From: Robbsia andropogonis
Lineage (GTDB): Bacteria; Pseudomonadota; Gammaproteobacteria; Burkholderiales; Burkholderiaceae
Direction: 5' to 3'
Length of the DNA stretch: 64,000 nucleotides
NCBI RefSeq assembly: GCF_000970345.1
Contig: NZ_LAQU01000009.1
Coordinates: 1 to 64,000 of the forward strand
Notes under the pieces: model-generated
The model's database searches: none
Told to the model about the DNA's origin: nothing
The model's input: the letters and a program-made list of their open reading frames with translations, nothing else
In this document: positions 24,933-33,297 of the stretch, one piece after another
How the letters are laid out: each line of letters opens with the position of its first letter
Numbering within the stretch: the first letter of the stretch is position 1
Translations under genes and position numbers: made by a program

Positions 24933-26357
24933 ATGTCACGTCAAACCGCTATCGATCTCGCCCGCACCCACTATGACAGCGGCGCGTTCCTCGACATTTT
25001 GCAACGCCGTGTTGCCATGCCGACCGAAAGCCAGCGCCCGGACGCCGCGCCGCATCTCGTCGCCTATCTGCGTGACGAGATGGGCGCCACGTTGCGCGAC
25101 CTCGGCTTCACGCATGAGTTAGTCGACAATCCTGTAGCAGGTGCCCCTCCGTTCCTGTTGGCCGCGCGCATCGAAGATCCCGCGTTGACCACCGTGCTGC
25201 TGTACGGGCACGGCGATGTGGTTGGCGGCGATGCCGCGAATTGGCGCGACGGCTTGACGCCGTGGTCGATCACAGTCGATGGTGATCGTTGGTACGGTCG
25301 CGGCACTGCCGACAACAAAGGGCAACATTCCATCAATCTCGCCGCGCTCGATGCGGTGCTCGCAGCTCGGGGCAGCCTCGGCTTCAACGTCAAGATCATC
25401 CTGGAAATGGGTGAGGAAGTTGGATCGCCCGGGCTGGCCGCACTCTGCGAGCAATATCAGGACAAACTGCGCGCTGACGTATTGATTGCTTCTGACGGTC
25501 CGCGTCAGCTTTCCACGGCCCCCACCGTCTTTCTCGGTTCGCGCGGCGCATTACATTTCCGCCTGAGCGTGGGGAATGACTTCGGTGCGCGACACTCGGG
25601 TAACTGGGGCGGCGTGCTCGCCAATCCGGCGATCGTACTCAGCAACGCGCTGGCAAGTCTCGTAGATGGACAGGGTCGCATCCGCATCAACGGACTGCTG
25701 CCACCGCCTATTCCACCGCGCGTGCGTGAACTTGTCCAGGATTTGCGCGTGGGTGCCGACGAAGGCGATCCGCCCTTGTCCGAAGGCTGGGGTGAACCGG
25801 GACTGAGTCCGGCGGAACGTATCTTTGCCTGGAACACCCTTGAAATTCTCGCCATGCAGTCCGGCAATACCGCGCAGCCGGTTAGCGCGATTCCACGACA
25901 TGCAGAAGCGGTATGTCAATTACGTTTTGTCGTAGGCACCGACTGGCATCGGGCCAAAACGCTGATCGAGGCGCATCTTGCCCGTGAAGGTTTCCCGCAA
26001 ATCACCGTGACGATCGAAGCGTCCGGTGGCGCCACGCGGCTCGACCCGGACGACGCATGGGTCAGCTTTACGACAGCCTCGCTGTCGGAGACGACAGGCA
26101 AACCTGTCACGGTGCTGCCGAACCTCGGCGGCACCATTCCAAATGAATGCTTCGCCGATACGCTCGGGCTGCCCACGATCTGGATTCCACACTCCTATCC
26201 AAATTGCCGGCAGCACGCGCCCGATGAACATCTGCTCGGCAGTGTGGTACGTGAAGCACTGCAAATGATGGCCGGTCTATTCTGGGATATCGGCGATGCG
26301 GCTGGCGACACGCCGAAATCGGCGCGAGCCCCGCACGGCCAGAATCCGCAAGCCTGA
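24933..26357 (+). CDS. M20-family metallopeptidase / amidohydrolase
   Basis: 474 aa from the ATG at 24933. Zinc-site motifs are visible in order: Y-G-H-G-D-V-V (His), G-R-G-T-A-D-N-K-G (bridging Asp), E-M-G-E-E-V-G-S-P-G (catalytic Glu and ligand Glu), and a late I-P-H-S-Y-P with His. The dimerisation domain sits between about residues 190 and 370. The family hydrolyses dipeptides, N-acyl or carbamoyl amino acids. It lies upstream of an MFS transporter and two PLP enzymes, which together suggests uptake and breakdown of an amino-acid conjugate. Confidence 0.88.
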   Translation: MSRQTAIDLARTHYDSGAFLDILQRRVAMPTESQRPDAAPHLVAYLRDEMGATLRDLGFTHELVDNPVAGAPPFLLAARIEDPALTTVLLYGHGDVVGGDAANWRDGLTPWSITVDGDRWYGRGTADNKGQHSINLAALDAVLAARGSLGFNVKIILEMGEEVGSPGLAALCEQYQDKLRADVLIASDGPRQLSTAPTVFLGSRGALHFRLSVGNDFGARHSGNWGGVLANPAIVLSNALASLVDGQGRIRINGLLPPPIPPRVRELVQDLRVGADEGDPPLSEGWGEPGLSPAERIFAWNTLEILAMQSGNTAQPVSAIPRHAEAVCQLRFVVGTDWHRAKTLIEAHLAREGFPQITVTIEASGGATRLDPDDAWVSFTTASLSETTGKPVTVLPNLGGTIPNECFADTLGLPTIWIPHSYPNCRQHAPDEHLLGSVVREALQMMAGLFWDIGDAAGDTPKSARAPHGQNPQA

Positions 26358-26435
26358 CCGATTCGGCGCAAGCCGTCTTCACAGCCCGCCGTATATTGCC
26401 CACGCCGCGGCGCGAGTTTGGAACGATCTCTATTC

Positions 26436-27800
26436 ATGGACACGATAATGAGACAAGACGCAGTCACTTCGCCGGTCGACGCCAGTGGTGCGATCGCCTC
26501 GAGCGCCGCGAATGACACACCAACGCAGGATGCGCAAAAGCGCGCGAAATTGCGACGACTGATCGTCGCCAGCAGCATCGGCAATGCACTCGAATGGTTC
26601 GACTTCGCGGCCTACGGCTTCTTTGCCGTCACGATCGCGAAATTGTTTTTTCCGGCATCAAACCCCACTGTCTCGCTGTTGCTGACTTTTGGGACATTTG
26701 GTGCCTCCTATCTGTTCCGACCGTTGGGAGCCTTGATCCTGGGTCATTATGCGGACCGGAAAGGCCGCAAGTCGGCATTGCTGCTTGCCCTGTCCCTGAC
26801 GACCGTGGGCACATTGATCTGCGCGATCATTCCTACGTACGCGGACATCGGTCTGGCCGCGCCGCTGGGGTTGATGCTGGCCCGCTTCCTGATCGCTTTT
26901 TCCACCGGCGGTGAATTCGGTAGCGGCACGGCCTTGATGGTCGAGCAGAAGTCTGAACGCAAAGCGTTTCTTGCAAGCTGGCAGTTTTCAAGCCAGGGCA
27001 TGAGCACCGTGTTGGCATCGTCATTCGGATTGCTACTCAGCACTCAGCTGTCGCACGCACAGATCGATCAATGGGGTTGGCGCATACCTTTCGTGTTCGG
27101 CCTGCTGATCGCTCCGGTCGGGCTGTACATCCGCCGCTTCGTCGACGACACCTTGCCGACGGATGCCCATGGTAAGGCGCTCGCTCCCGCGGCGGCACCG
27201 CTGAAAGAACTCTTCACCCACTACAAGGGTCGCCTGTTCCTGGCCGCCGGCATCCTGTCCGTATCGACGGCCGCCAGCTATCTGATGATCCTTTACATGC
27301 CGACGTATGCGGTAAAGCAATTACATTTACCTGCATCCACTGGCTTTGCCGCAACGGTGGTAACCGGTGTGATCCTGATGGTACTGACCCCGCTGATGGG
27401 GCATTGCGCGGATAAATTCGGGCGTGGCCGCATCATGACGATTGCCGCCCTCGGCACGCTGCTGACGATCTACCCCTGCTTCAAATGGCTGCTGATGGCG
27501 CCAACGTTCGGCGTCTTGATGACGATCATGATCATCGCCGGCCTTATAAAAGCGGTGTATTTCGGCCCTCTCGCCGCAGTACTGTCATCGTTGTTTCCAG
27601 CTTCGGTACGCAGCACCGGTCTCGGCTTCGGCTATAACATCGGCGTGATGGTATTCGGCGGTTTCACGCCCTGGCTAGTCACGATACTGATTGCAAAGAC
27701 CGGCGATCCGGCGTCACCTAGCTACTATCTTATGGGATGCGCGGTGCTGAGCCTGATTTGTGTCGGCATCTACAGCAAGCGTATCGCGCATCAGATCTGA
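26436..27800 (+). CDS. MFS transporter, metabolite:proton symporter type
   Basis: 454 aa with about 12 hydrophobic segments. G-N-A-L-E-W-F-D-F-A-A-Y-G-F-F in the first span and G-H-Y-A-D-R-K-G-R-K-S-A-L in the loop between spans 2 and 3 are diagnostic of the metabolite:H+ symporter family, which includes ProP and alpha-ketoglutarate permease. The ATG at 26436 is chosen; a second ATG at 26448 is possible. It lies 78 bp after the M20 peptidase and 10 bp before the kynureninase-like gene, so it probably imports their substrate across the inner membrane. Confidence 0.9.
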   Translation: MDTIMRQDAVTSPVDASGAIASSAANDTPTQDAQKRAKLRRLIVASSIGNALEWFDFAAYGFFAVTIAKLFFPASNPTVSLLLTFGTFGASYLFRPLGALILGHYADRKGRKSALLLALSLTTVGTLICAIIPTYADIGLAAPLGLMLARFLIAFSTGGEFGSGTALMVEQKSERKAFLASWQFSSQGMSTVLASSFGLLLSTQLSHAQIDQWGWRIPFVFGLLIAPVGLYIRRFVDDTLPTDAHGKALAPAAAPLKELFTHYKGRLFLAAGILSVSTAASYLMILYMPTYAVKQLHLPASTGFAATVVTGVILMVLTPLMGHCADKFGRGRIMTIAALGTLLTIYPCFKWLLMAPTFGVLMTIMIIAGLIKAVYFGPLAAVLSSLFPASVRSTGLGFGYNIGVMVFGGFTPWLVTILIAKTGDPASPSYYLMGCAVLSLICVGIYSKRIAHQI

Positions 27801-27810
27801 AGCATCGACG

Positions 27811-29037
27811 ATGATGATCGCGCCCCCCCCAGCCCCCACGCCGCCGTCTTGCAACTTGCCGGACTCTGGCATCGAAAATCGCGACAGCGGCTGGTGCCTC
27901 TACCATTCCGCCGGCCGTTTCCCTGGTCAGCAACAGGCCATCGATCGCGCACTGAAAGCGTTCACGCAAGCATGGTGCGCGCCGCAAGAAGAAGGTTGGC
28001 AGTTTGCACTGGAAGCAAGATCACAACTGCTGCGGAACTGGGCAACGCTGATCAATGCGCCCGTGGACAGTCTGTTCCCGGCACCCAACGTGACCGAGGC
28101 GCTGGCGCGCTGCATTGATACGCTCGCGGACAACACACACGGGCCTTCGCTGCTGCGAAACCGCGTCGTGCTGATCGCCGCGGATTGCTTTCCAAGCCTG
28201 CATTTCCTGCTGCGTGGCCTGTCTGATAGACATGGCTTCACATTACGCACGGTCGCCGCGACGCAAAGTGCTCCTGGCGGCCCGACCTATGTCAGTGACG
28301 ACGATTACCTCGCCGCCTGGGACGACGATGTCGCACTGGCGGTTGTTACCTGGGTGTCTTCCCTGACATCGAAACGCGTCGACCTTGCACGACTGTGCGC
28401 GCACGCGCAAAAGCGCGGTACCGTGGTCGCGGTGGATATCACCCAAGGTGCGGGCATCCTGCCCTTTGATCTGCAAGCCTATCCGGTCGATATTGTTTGC
28501 GGATCCACGCTGAAATGGCTGTGCGGCGTGCCCGGTGCGGCATTCGCCTATGCCGGTCCACGCCTGTTTGCATCGGGGCGCGTGCCAGGGCTGCGTGGGT
28601 GGTTCAGTCAGCCCGATCCATTCAACTGGGATCTATCGCGATTCACATTCGCACCGGACGCGCGGCGCTTCGATACAGGAACGCCTTCCGTGCTGCCCTA
28701 CATCGCTTCGCGTCCCGGCTTCGATTGGGTGCTGTCGCAAGGTGTAGATGTACTACGACGACACAACTTAGCGCTCGGTGATGCGATCCTCGATATCGCC
28801 GATACCTGTGACCTACCCGTGTTGACGCCACGTGATCCGGCCGGACGTGGCGGCAGCATCATGCTCGCGCTTCCAACACCCGCGCAAGCCGCGGCGGCGG
28901 TGCAAACGCTCGCCTCGCATCAAGTCGCGGCGGACGCGCGTGGCTGCACGCTGCGCCTGTCTCCTGGCGCCCGCACAACGCCAGCCGGGATCGATAGGCT
29001 GGCAGCGGCGCTGCATCAAGCCAAGCGCGGAGGATAA
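27811..29037 (+). CDS. Class V aminotransferase-fold PLP enzyme, kynureninase-like
   Basis: 408 aa. The PLP Lys lies in G-S-T-L-K-W-L-C-G-V-P-G, preceded by D-I-T-Q-G-A-G-I-L-P-F-D-L. The K-W-L-x-G-x-P-G context and the following G-W-F-S-Q...F-D-T-G-T-P-S region resemble kynureninase more than cysteine desulfurase. It starts 10 bp after the MFS gene, with a tandem ATG at 27814. If it is a kynureninase it would release anthranilate, the proposed substrate of the dioxygenase encoded at 11089-14472; this is speculative, and other class V activities are possible. Confidence 0.78.
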   Translation: MMIAPPPAPTPPSCNLPDSGIENRDSGWCLYHSAGRFPGQQQAIDRALKAFTQAWCAPQEEGWQFALEARSQLLRNWATLINAPVDSLFPAPNVTEALARCIDTLADNTHGPSLLRNRVVLIAADCFPSLHFLLRGLSDRHGFTLRTVAATQSAPGGPTYVSDDDYLAAWDDDVALAVVTWVSSLTSKRVDLARLCAHAQKRGTVVAVDITQGAGILPFDLQAYPVDIVCGSTLKWLCGVPGAAFAYAGPRLFASGRVPGLRGWFSQPDPFNWDLSRFTFAPDARRFDTGTPSVLPYIASRPGFDWVLSQGVDVLRRHNLALGDAILDIADTCDLPVLTPRDPAGRGGSIMLALPTPAQAAAAVQTLASHQVAADARGCTLRLSPGARTTPAGIDRLAAALHQAKRGG

Positions 29038-29166
29038 GGCAATGCGGGCCGGTCACCATTCAAATGCGCCGAGGACGATCGGCCTCGCCTGCGTGCTGCG
29101 GGGACCGCCGGGTCGGCCATCAACGCCGTCCCGCCGCTCTTTTTACGTAACACCAGGAATAGCACC

Positions 29167-30339
29167 ATGAAATTCGCGACACGCATCACCCAGACGTCGA
29201 AAAAAAACTACGGCATGTACGACAAGGCGACAAAGCGCTTTGGCAATGATCCCGACCTGATCCATTTGGAACTCGGCAAACCGATTGCCGATACCCCGCA
29301 GCCGATCAAGCAGGCAACCATCGATGCACTACTCCGGGGAGAGGTTCATTACACCGACCTGCAAGGCGTGCCGGCGCTTCGCGAAGCGTTGGCGCACAAG
29401 CTACGCACACGCAATGGGCTCGAAGTTGAAGCCGATTCCGTACTGGTGACGAATGGTCTGACCCACGCCTCATTCGCTGCTTTCTTTGCCTTGCTTGATG
29501 CCGGCGACGAAGTAATCCTGCTCGCACCTTACTATCCTCAACATATCGGCAAGATTGAAATGGCCGGGGGGATACCGGTGATCGTCGATCTTGACAAGGA
29601 CCGCGACTTCGCCTTTGACATTCCGGCAATCGAAGCGGCCATCACGCCACGCACGCGGATGATCGTGCTGGTGAATCCGTCGAATCCGACCGGACGCGTT
29701 CACACGGGCGACGAACTGCAGGCCCTTGCCGACGTCGCGATCCGGCATGATCTGGTCATTCTTGCAGACGAAGTCTACGAAGACAATATTTATGGCGAGG
29801 TACCCCATGTCAGCATCGGCGCGTTGCCGGGCATGGCCGAGCGCACCATTTCGACATTCGCTTTTACAAAAGGCTATGCGATGGACGGCTGGCGTATTGG
29901 CTATCTGTGTGCACCGAAGGAAGCGATAGGCGCCTTGATGAAAATCACAGCGAGCGATGTCACGCATGTCAACACCTTTATCCAGCATGGCGCATTGGCC
30001 GCGATCACGGGCCCCAAAGCACTGGTGGAAGACATGGTGGCGGCGGATCGGATCAAGCGCGACCTCGTTGTCAAGGCGCTGAATGCGATGCCCGGTGTGC
30101 TCTGCGCCGTGCCACACGGCACGATGTACGCGTTTCCTGACATCCGTGCGACCGGCCTGGATTCGCAGACACTCGCGGACAGGTTATTGGACGAAGCACA
30201 TGTGGTCGTGGAAGCGGGGAGTTTCTACGGGCCCGCGGGTGAAGGCTTCCTGCGTATCTGCTTCACGGCCAGCACGGAAGCGGTCCTGCATACCGCCATG
30301 GAACGACTGCATGCATTTTTCACGCAGTTAATGCGGTAA
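29167..30339 (+). CDS. Class I/II pyridoxal-phosphate aminotransferase
   Basis: 390 aa, fold type I. N-P-S-N-P-T-G, A-D-E-V-Y and the PLP Lys in F-A-F-T-K-G-Y-A-M-D-G-W-R-I-G-Y are present, and a C-terminal R-I-C-F gives the carboxylate-binding Arg. AGGAA precedes the ATG. It follows the kynureninase-like gene by 130 bp and precedes a hairpin. It probably transaminates the amino acid released by the upstream M20 or PLP enzymes; the substrate is not identifiable. Confidence 0.9.
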   Translation: MKFATRITQTSKKNYGMYDKATKRFGNDPDLIHLELGKPIADTPQPIKQATIDALLRGEVHYTDLQGVPALREALAHKLRTRNGLEVEADSVLVTNGLTHASFAAFFALLDAGDEVILLAPYYPQHIGKIEMAGGIPVIVDLDKDRDFAFDIPAIEAAITPRTRMIVLVNPSNPTGRVHTGDELQALADVAIRHDLVILADEVYEDNIYGEVPHVSIGALPGMAERTISTFAFTKGYAMDGWRIGYLCAPKEAIGALMKITASDVTHVNTFIQHGALAAITGPKALVEDMVAADRIKRDLVVKALNAMPGVLCAVPHGTMYAFPDIRATGLDSQTLADRLLDEAHVVVEAGSFYGPAGEGFLRICFTASTEAVLHTAMERLHAFFTQLMR

Positions 30340-30398
30340 AAACGTCGCACGTCGCGCCGCTCCGGTAGGAATGGTGCGGTTCCGCGATATGCCGTACC

Positions 30399-30443
30399 AG
30401 AGGCCACGGCATTCGCCAGAAAAGCAGAAGGCCTCTTTGTTTC
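30399..30443 (+). terminator. Candidate terminator after the aminotransferase
   Basis: AGAGGCC (30399-30405) pairs with GGCCTCT (30430-30436) around a 24-nt loop, followed by a T-rich TTGTTT. It lies between the aminotransferase and the porin genes. Confidence 0.5.
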
Positions 30444-30486
30444 GTCACTTCGCATTCCGAATTACTTCCACAAAGAGACCAAAAAA

Positions 30487-31713
30487 ATGGCGCTCCGCTT
30501 TGCTCCTTCTCGCCGCATCCGCCCGCTACGGAAGAAATATGCGATGACGCTCGCCGCGTCGGTCGCCACCTCGCTCGGCATGACCATGGCCGCACATGCC
30601 CAAAGCAATGTCCAGATCTACGGTATTCTGGATTACGGCATCCAATATACCAATAACAACGCAGGTGGCCGGCTGATTGGTGGGACCAGTGGTGTCAAGC
30701 AAGGCTCGCGATGGGGTTTCCGCGGGGACGAAGATCTTGGTAACGGCCTGAAGGCCGTATTTCGCCTTGAAAATGGATTGAATCTGGGCAACGGCACCGC
30801 GGGTCAAGGCGGACTGGAGTTCGGGCGTACCGCTTACGTCGGACTGTCGTCCGCACAATATGGGACGATCACACTGGGACGGCAATACGACTCGGTGGTG
30901 GATAGCGTGGGCGCGCTGATCACCTCGATGAAAACCGGCGGCGGCAACACCGCGCATATGGGCGACCTGGACAACTTCAACAACGTCAAGCGCGTCAACA
31001 ATGCCATCAAATACCAGTCGCAAACGTACTATGGTTTGAGCGGCAACGCCCTGTATGGAATGGGTAATCAGGCCGGTGATTTCACGCGTAACCAGATTTG
31101 GTCCGTGGGCGCGAACTATAAGCAAGGGCCTATCGAACTCGGTGCGGCCTACTTGAACGTACGCGATCCGAACCAGTCGTTCTTTACCAATACGCCAACA
31201 AATGTCAACGGCGCCACGACGAACAACATGACCGCGTATCCTGTGTACAGCGGCTATGCGTCAGCGCATACTTATCAAGACATCGGGGCAGTGGTGAATT
31301 ACACGATCGGCAAACTGATCATCGGCGTCAACTATTCGAACGTCCAGTTTCAGGGACTGGGCGACAGCAGTGCCGGGGCGAATCCGCTACATTTGCACGG
31401 GACCGCCACCTTCAATACGGGCGAAATCAACCTCGACTACATGCTGCGCCCCGATATCGTTCTCGGCGCCGTCTACAGCCTGACCCATGGCAGCGGCGTT
31501 GGCACCGTCGGCAGCTCAAACTACCATACGCTGTCATTGTCGTATGACTATTTCCTATCCAAGCGGACCGACGTCTACCTGCTGGCATCGTATCAAATTG
31601 CTAACGGTACCGACTCGACCGGACAATCCGCCAAAGCCAACATCGCGGCGTTGAGCGCGTCCAGTTCGAATCGGCAGGCGTTTCTCGAAGCGGGGCTGCG
31701 CGTGAAATTCTAA
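30487..31713 (+). CDS. Gram-negative outer-membrane porin
   Basis: 408 aa. A basic N-terminus and hydrophobic stretch end in A-A-H-A before Q-S-N-V-Q-I-Y-G-I-L-D-Y-G, the start of the mature barrel in Burkholderia OmpC-like porins. G-S-R-W-G-F-R-G-D-E-D-L-G-N-G-L-K-A-V-F-R-L-E, Y-G-T-I-T-L-G-R-Q and the C-terminal Phe are the family marks. The signal peptide is long, and an ATG 20 codons in may be the true start. It follows the aminotransferase and probably serves uptake for that gene group. Confidence 0.9.
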   Translation: MALRFAPSRRIRPLRKKYAMTLAASVATSLGMTMAAHAQSNVQIYGILDYGIQYTNNNAGGRLIGGTSGVKQGSRWGFRGDEDLGNGLKAVFRLENGLNLGNGTAGQGGLEFGRTAYVGLSSAQYGTITLGRQYDSVVDSVGALITSMKTGGGNTAHMGDLDNFNNVKRVNNAIKYQSQTYYGLSGNALYGMGNQAGDFTRNQIWSVGANYKQGPIELGAAYLNVRDPNQSFFTNTPTNVNGATTNNMTAYPVYSGYASAHTYQDIGAVVNYTIGKLIIGVNYSNVQFQGLGDSSAGANPLHLHGTATFNTGEINLDYMLRPDIVLGAVYSLTHGSGVGTVGSSNYHTLSLSYDYFLSKRTDVYLLASYQIANGTDSTGQSAKANIAALSASSSNRQAFLEAGLRVKF

Positions 31714-31719
31714 GAAAAC

Positions 31720-31750
31720 GGTTGGCGGGCAACAAGCGTACTCGCCAACC
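31720..31750 (+). terminator. Hairpin after the porin gene
   Basis: GGTTGGCG (31720-31727) and CGCCAACC (31743-31750) form a perfect 8-bp stem with a 15-nt loop, seven bases after the porin stop codon. No T run follows, so it could be a terminator of the weak type or an mRNA-stabilising stem. Confidence 0.45.
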
Positions 31751-31802
31751 CGCATACATCGCTACTCATCAACCTGATTGATGATGAGACTGTTTTGCGA
31801 TT

Positions 31803-31816
31803 GATTTGACGGATTT
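31803..31816. promoter_or_regulatory. 14-bp motif shared with the iacF promoter
   Basis: GATTTGACGGATTT occurs here, about 85 bp before the degenerate amidase gene, and again at 52518-52531 before iacF. In the second place it is part of a TTGAC-N6-GTCAA inverted repeat; here only the left arm is kept. Confidence 0.5.
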
Positions 31817-31900
31817 TATCGCCCGTCGGACACTCTTCTTACGTGCTACTGCACGGCGCCGTCTCCCCACCGCGCCCAATACAGAAGAGTCAAAGACGCC

Positions 31901-33163
31901 ATGAATGCATTCATTCGCCCTCTTGCGTTAGGAGATCTCGACGGTCCCTCACTCGCGATTGAAGACACGATCCCGGTCGCTGGCTTAAAGACGGTGCGAG
32001 CCGTGGATGCAATCTCCAGCATGGCCGGCAACGGTGTTACCAAGAGGCCAAATCAAGCGGCACGCGACGAGACGACCGACATCGCCACACGTCGCATTGT
32101 TCGTGTCTGTCATCGTGTGCACAGGCATGCACCGGCGGTTAGACGCGTACTGGACAATGGCTGGCATGCGGACACCCGCGTCGGGCATGCCGGCTTCGGC
32201 GCGGCGGCAGCGGTCTCGAATGCCTGGGTCCGGGGCGCGTTGGCGGCGGATTTCACCGGTGGGCTACGGGTCGGCGCGGCGCTACATGGTATCTTCGGGT
32301 TCAAACCCACGTATGCATCGCACGTCGGCCTGCCGATGTATTGCGTCGGCGCGCTCGCGCCTGATATGCAGGCGCTGGTCGACCTGGCGGCCGCCTTGGA
32401 TGACCGATTTGACGAAACGCAAGCCATGCATCCCAGTGAGCCGATACGGGTTGCATGGCTCGCCAGCGATGATCAGCGCGGCGGCGCGCCTAGCGCCAGA
32501 GACAATGGCTATCTGGGCGCAAAAGATTGGTCGAAGGTGCAGGACCTGTTGATCGACGCCTGCCGACGCCACGCTTTGCAGGCACAGTCCACGCATCCCG
32601 AACCGCATTTCGATACGTACACCGGGGCGCCGGCCCGTAATCGCACGGTGCGTTTGTGCGGCATCGCGGAAGCGGCCGCGGCTGCCCGTTTGATCGCCCA
32701 ATTCGCGGGTCGGGCCAATGAAGACAGCATCGATACTCCAACGCTCGTCGACATATCCGAAGCGCTGCATCAGGCGCGCACTTTCCGCCTTGCCGTTGAC
32801 GAGGCCTTGACGCATGTCGACGTGTTGGCCCTTCCAACCCTACCGGCCGGAGACGGTAACATCGGTATTGATAGGCTAACCCGAGTCTTTAACCTCAGCG
32901 GCCATCCCGCGGTGACCCTGCCGTTGCCTTTCGACATGGCGGATGGCCGGCCCCACGCATTGCAGTTGATCGGTCGACATGGTGACGATGCTCGGCTATG
33001 TGGGGCGGCGCGCTGGTTCGACGACATGTTTGCCCGCCATCCCGCGGCGCAGTGGACCAATCGGAACCCGGCACGCGCGACGGGGAACCACGCTTTCACC
33101 GCGTACCGCACGCTTGCAGATCATATATCCGTGCCCGGTTGGCTCACCGCCCGGGCCGGTTGA
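31901..33163 (+). CDS. Amidase-like protein without the catalytic triad (pseudoenzyme or decaying gene)
   Basis: 420 aa, open throughout. It aligns by eye with the intact amidase encoded at 55990-57126: S-L-A-I-E-D-T-I-P-V-A-G, F-T-G-G-L-R-V-G-A-A-L, G-F-K-P-T-Y, N-L-S-G-H-P-A-V-T-L-P-L-P. The catalytic Lys is Glu21, the nucleophilic Ser is Leu122, and the G-G-S-S-S-G loop with the cis-Ser is deleted. Residues about 41-75 are a non-homologous Arg-rich insert. It cannot work as an amidase-signature hydrolase. It could be a retained binding protein or a pseudogene whose frame has not yet broken. Confidence 0.75.
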   Translation: MNAFIRPLALGDLDGPSLAIEDTIPVAGLKTVRAVDAISSMAGNGVTKRPNQAARDETTDIATRRIVRVCHRVHRHAPAVRRVLDNGWHADTRVGHAGFGAAAAVSNAWVRGALAADFTGGLRVGAALHGIFGFKPTYASHVGLPMYCVGALAPDMQALVDLAAALDDRFDETQAMHPSEPIRVAWLASDDQRGGAPSARDNGYLGAKDWSKVQDLLIDACRRHALQAQSTHPEPHFDTYTGAPARNRTVRLCGIAEAAAAARLIAQFAGRANEDSIDTPTLVDISEALHQARTFRLAVDEALTHVDVLALPTLPAGDGNIGIDRLTRVFNLSGHPAVTLPLPFDMADGRPHALQLIGRHGDDARLCGAARWFDDMFARHPAAQWTNRNPARATGNHAFTAYRTLADHISVPGWLTARAG

Positions 33164-33297
33164 TCAAGGAACAGGCTGGCATTTATCTGCAACGCCTGTG
33201 CAATATCGCCACTCGCACGCCATGTCTCGCCCCTGGTTCCTGCACCGTCGCCACGCATCGCACGGTGCACTTGAAATGCGCCGTACGATCATAGCGA

